Positions 4,510 to 7,029 of a stretch of 7,029 nt of DNA are shown here, in pieces. The notes beneath the pieces were generated by a model. It was not told where the DNA came from. It made no database searches and worked only from the letters and a program-made list of their open reading frames with translations. The stretch is from the NCBI GenBank assembly GCA_950060715.1, contig CATLVA010000072.1, positions 1 through 7,029 of the forward strand. The letters run 5' to 3'. This DNA is from an uncultured Oligoflexia bacterium (GTDB lineage Bacteria; Bdellovibrionota; Bacteriovoracia; Bacteriovoracales; Bacteriovoracaceae). Numbering within the stretch: the stretch's first letter is position 1; each line of letters starts with the position of its first letter. The position numbers were made by a program, and so were the translations under genes.

Positions 4510-6195
4510 TTAAAGCTTAGTGCTAAGAATCTCCAAGGCTCCGGTAGGACATTTCTCAACACATTCCATATCCATTGAGCAGTGTTTAGCATTCATTTTA
4601 TTAATGACAGTATTTCGCTCACTTCCCTCACCTACTTCGTAAATATTATGAGGACAAACGCTAATACACATCTGGCATGAGGCACATAAGCTTGTATCAA
4701 GAATAATACGCCCATTCTTATCAATTTCAGCTTCATCGATTTTATTTGAAGCTTTTTCTTTTGGAACATCTTTGACGATATCAACTCTTAAAGAATTAGA
4801 TGTACCTTGCTTGAAGTAGTTTCCATCACCATGAGTGATAACAATCTTATCTCCATTTTCCACAAGTCTTTTGTCTTTAAGAATTTCAATCATCTGATCT
4901 TGAATGCTAGTTATGTCATTTTCTTTTTCTTGAAAATAAAAAGGTGTGATCCCCCAATAAAGACACATCTTACGCATTACCTGAATTGAATTCGTCACTC
5001 CGAGCACTCTTTTTTGCGAGCGAAAACGGCTCATTTGCAAACAAGAGTTTCCTGATTGCGTAATCGACATAATCCATCTTGCGTTCGATTTTTCAGCGAT
5101 AAGAGACGCTGCAATCTGTAGTGAACTTGAAATATTTTTTAAATCCATATGCCTTAGAAGTGGCCTTTCCTTTGGCATCTTTTCCGCTTCCATGATAATT
5201 GAACTCATCATTTGTACCGCCTCTAGCGGATAAGCTCCTGAAGCTGTCTCACCAGATAGCATGACCGCATCTGTACCGTCCCAAACGGCATTGGCCACAT
5301 CATTTGCCTCAGCTCTAGTCGGTCTAGAGTTAGTCGTCATACTCTCAAGCATCTGTGTTGCAGTAATTACAGGCACACCGGCTTCATTACATAGCCCTAT
5401 AATTCTTTTTTGAATGGAAGGAACCAAGTGGTTTCCAACTTCAACCCCCATATCCCCTCTGGCAATCATGATGACATCAGTGACCTTGATGATCTCTTCG
5501 ATATTCTCTACGGCTTCCGGTTTTTCAATTTTAGAAATGATAGGTACATTCTTTTTTAACTTATGTAGAAGGTGCTTAACCTCTTGAATATCTTGCGCCC
5601 TACGAACGAAACTCAAAGCGATATAATCAATATCGTTTTTCAGTCCAAAAATTAGATCTTCACGATCTTTATCCGTAAAACTTGGTGCTGAAACATTTAC
5701 GTTAGGAAGGTTAATTCCTTTATTCGACTTTAGGGTCCCCCCTACAATAACTTCAATATGAAGGACTTCACCTTCTTTTTTAGTCGCTTTAGCTTCCATA
5801 AGGCCATCATCAAAAAGAATTGTGGCCCCTTCATGAGCGTCGTGAACTAGGTCCTTGTAAACCGTTGGAATAAATTTATCTTGGTATTGCGGGTAATTCT
5901 CAAATTCTGCAGAAGGACCGATAACCCAAGTTTCCCCGGCTTTAAGTTCAATATTTTCTTTGAGCTTATCAACACGAATTTTTGGACCTTGAAGATCACA
6001 AAGAATCGCCACTTCGTAACCGGTATTCTTACTGGCCTGCCTAATATTTTGAATCGTCTTTGTATGACCCTCGTGAGTCCCATGACTCATATTAACTCTG
6101 GCCACGTTGATTCCGGCCATAATTAGTTTTTCAAGCATTTCAACTGAGTTGGAACTAGGTCCAATAGTAGATACGATCTTCGCTCTGCGGCTCAT
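4510..6195 (-). CDS. pyk: Pyruvate kinase with C-terminal ferredoxin-like domain
   Basis: Residues 1 to about 475 are a whole pyruvate kinase (PEP + ADP to pyruvate + ATP). The barrel starts with RRAKIVSTIGPSS. Substrate residues Arg33, Asn35, Ser37 and His38 lie in VARVNMSHG. Catalytic Lys222 and metal ligand Glu224 are in ISKIEKPEAVENI, Asp248 is in ARGDMG, and Thr280 is in ATQMLESM. The B domain is about 71-168 and the C domain about 345-475. Lys72 in DLQGPKIRV replaces the Glu of K+-dependent enzymes, so K+-independent activity is expected. After a charged linker (476-495) comes a ferredoxin-type domain: Cys504, 507, 510 and 514 form a full CxxCxxCxxxCP motif, and Cys539, Asp542, Cys545 and Cys549 form CxxDxxCxxxCP. 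At 561 residues it is about 80 longer than usual. The frame is continuous, so this is a real fusion as read. It has its own promoter, with queG directly after it. Confidence 0.95.
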   Translation of the reverse strand: MSRRAKIVSTIGPSSNSVEMLEKLIMAGINVARVNMSHGTHEGHTKTIQNIRQASKNTGYEVAILCDLQGPKIRVDKLKENIELKAGETWVIGPSAEFENYPQYQDKFIPTVYKDLVHDAHEGATILFDDGLMEAKATKKEGEVLHIEVIVGGTLKSNKGINLPNVNVSAPSFTDKDREDLIFGLKNDIDYIALSFVRRAQDIQEVKHLLHKLKKNVPIISKIEKPEAVENIEEIIKVTDVIMIARGDMGVEVGNHLVPSIQKRIIGLCNEAGVPVITATQMLESMTTNSRPTRAEANDVANAVWDGTDAVMLSGETASGAYPLEAVQMMSSIIMEAEKMPKERPLLRHMDLKNISSSLQIAASLIAEKSNARWIMSITQSGNSCLQMSRFRSQKRVLGVTNSIQVMRKMCLYWGITPFYFQEKENDITSIQDQMIEILKDKRLVENGDKIVITHGDGNYFKQGTSNSLRVDIVKDVPKEKASNKIDEAEIDKNGRIILDTSLCASCQMCISVCPHNIYEVGEGSERNTVINKMNAKHCSMDMECVEKCPTGALEILSTKL

Positions 6196-6200
6196 ATTAT

Positions 6201-6206
6201 TTCCTT
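6201..6206 (-). promoter_or_regulatory. Ribosome binding site of pyk
   Basis: AAGGAA on the minus strand ends five bases before the pyk ATG at 6195. It is the clearest Shine-Dalgarno sequence among the minus-strand genes here and fixes the start at MSRRAKIV, which also fits the normal N-terminus of the family. Confidence 0.75.
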
Positions 6207-6222
6207 AATTAGTATTTGGCAT

Positions 6223-6252
6223 AGTATAAGGGAAAAATTAAGCGTTCGTCAC
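6223..6252 (-). promoter_or_regulatory. Likely promoter of pyk-queG
   Basis: On the minus strand TATACT (6228-6223) matches the -10 consensus at five of six positions, and GTGACG (6252-6247) is a fair -35 box 18 bases upstream. Transcription would start near 6216, about 20 bases before the ATG. The -35 box overlaps the last codons of the upstream coiled-coil gene, so pyk may be transcribed both from here and by read-through. Confidence 0.5.
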
Positions 6253-7029
6253 TCGAACTGTTGACTTCATATCCTCAATTCTTGATGAATAAGCTTTTTT
6301 GAGCTGCGCGATTCTATCTTCGTACTGAGTCACGAGTCTTTCTCTTTCGGAAGTCGAGGCCATTTGGAGTCTTTGAAGCTCTCGCGCAAAGAATTTATTA
6401 TTCTGATCAATAACTTCTTGATAACGCTTCGATTCAGTAACCAATTTGTTACTCAGCTCAAAATGCAAATCCTTAATCTTCTTACGTGAGGCAATCGTTT
6501 GTTCATTGATTTTCTCATTGAAAACGGCCTGCATTTTATCAATACGCTCTTGAAGGGCGTGTTCTTTTTCTTTACTAATCGCGCGCTCTGTTCTGACTTC
6601 ACTCTCTGCTGATCTGATCGCAACATCTCTTTGCCTATCGATCTCTAAAGCTGTTTTTCGCATAATATCTTGAATCTGAACGTTTGAGTTTTGTGCAATT
6701 AATTTATTTTGCAATTCTAGATCTGCGATTCGTTTTTCATAGCTCCTGCGCATTTTTTCCATATTATCGCTATGAGATTCTTTTAAATACGCTGATTGCT
6801 TAGAGTTTTGTTCGTGTAATCTTTTTGCAATTTCACGTTTTTCTCTAATCATCTCGTTTTTAGCTTTTTCGAAATTTTTCATCGAAGCCTTACGAGCTTT
6901 TTCCATACTATCTGCAAAATCTTTTTTAAGATTTGTAATCTTTCTTTGATTTAAAATTTTAGTCTGAACTCTTCTATCTTCATTCTTATCTTCAACGTAT
7001 TTCAAGCGAGTGTTATTCTCGTGAATAAT
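6238..7029 (-). CDS. Long coiled-coil protein, 5' end outside the window
   Basis: The frame stays open to the right edge (its first visible residues are IIHENNTRLKYVEDKNEDRR), so this is the C-terminal 263 residues of a longer protein. An in-frame TTG at 7005 is not needed as a start. The visible part has no Gly, Pro, Cys or Trp and is dense in Lys, Arg, Glu, Asp and Gln with spaced Leu, Ile, Met and Ala, which means one long helix or coiled coil, perhaps near 39 nm if unbroken. No membrane segment or catalytic motif is visible. A filament, scaffold or cytoskeleton-like role is possible but only inferred. The stop is 42 bases before the pyk start on the same strand, and no terminator lies between, so read-through into pyk is likely. 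Confidence 0.8.
   Translation of the reverse strand: MIHENNTRLKYVEDKNEDRRVQTKILNQRKITNLKKDFADSMEKARKASMKNFEKAKNEMIREKREIAKRLHEQNSKQSAYLKESHSDNMEKMRRSYEKRIADLELQNKLIAQNSNVQIQDIMRKTALEIDRQRDVAIRSAESEVRTERAISKEKEHALQERIDKMQAVFNEKINEQTIASRKKIKDLHFELSNKLVTESKRYQEVIDQNNKFFARELQRLQMASTSERERLVTQYEDRIAQLKKAYSSRIEDMKSTVRVTNA

Noticed and set aside
4807..4989. Plus-strand 60-codon open frame inside pyk
   Set aside because: It is antisense to a well-supported coding region, with no ribosome site and low-complexity composition.
5847..6083. Minus-strand 78-codon frame inside pyk
   Set aside because: It is an alternative frame of pyk; the pyk frame carries the catalytic motifs here.
5881..6126. Plus-strand 81-codon frame opposite pyk
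   Set aside because: Antisense shadow of the conserved pyk barrel and B domain; no start signals.

Overview
The window is AT-rich bacterial chromosome. Compact coding, an unusual pyruvate kinase, queG and a long coiled-coil gene would fit a delta-like or Bdellovibrionota (Bacteriovorax-type) genome. That assignment is an impression from protein style only, and nothing in the window proves it.

Left third (1-2760): an accessory, scarred region. Four GTTACCAAA repeats (47-87) lie just outside a probable IS1380-family insertion sequence. Its transposase (GTG start at 299, end 1591) has a complete D-D-E set, and imperfect terminal inverted repeats are proposed at 90-112 and 1866-1888. A perfect 14-bp inverted repeat (234-247 / 282-295) places the translation-start region of the transposase next to a hairpin. 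Between the transposase stop and the proposed right end there is no gene, but there are rRNA-leader boxA-like motifs, tRNA D-arm-like scraps and a hairpin. A possible small gene follows on the minus strand (2062-2262). After it comes a fragment of a large serine recombinase (about 2242-2631), which breaks off exactly at the terminator of a tRNA-Phe(GAA) gene (2677-2752, minus strand). The whole region looks like the remains of integration events next to a tRNA gene.

Right two thirds (2774-7029): ordinary chromosomal genes. tRNA-Phe has a good sigma70-type promoter and is divergent from an alpha/beta hydrolase (2820-3584). The hydrolase converges on, and overlaps by 14 bp, a minus-strand cluster that reads, in transcription order: a long coiled-coil protein (partial, running off the right edge), pyruvate kinase, and epoxyqueuosine reductase queG. 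Pyruvate kinase has its own likely promoter and ribosome binding site; queG starts directly at the pyk stop (TAAATG), so the two are probably translationally coupled.

The most notable object is the pyruvate kinase. It is a complete enzyme followed in the same frame by a ferredoxin-type domain, with one full CxxCxxCxxxCP motif and a second motif in which the second Cys is Asp (CxxDxxCxxxCP). Joining a glycolytic kinase to a two-cluster iron-sulfur module, directly coupled to another two-cluster Fe-S enzyme (QueG), suggests a redox-linked arrangement that deserves a check.
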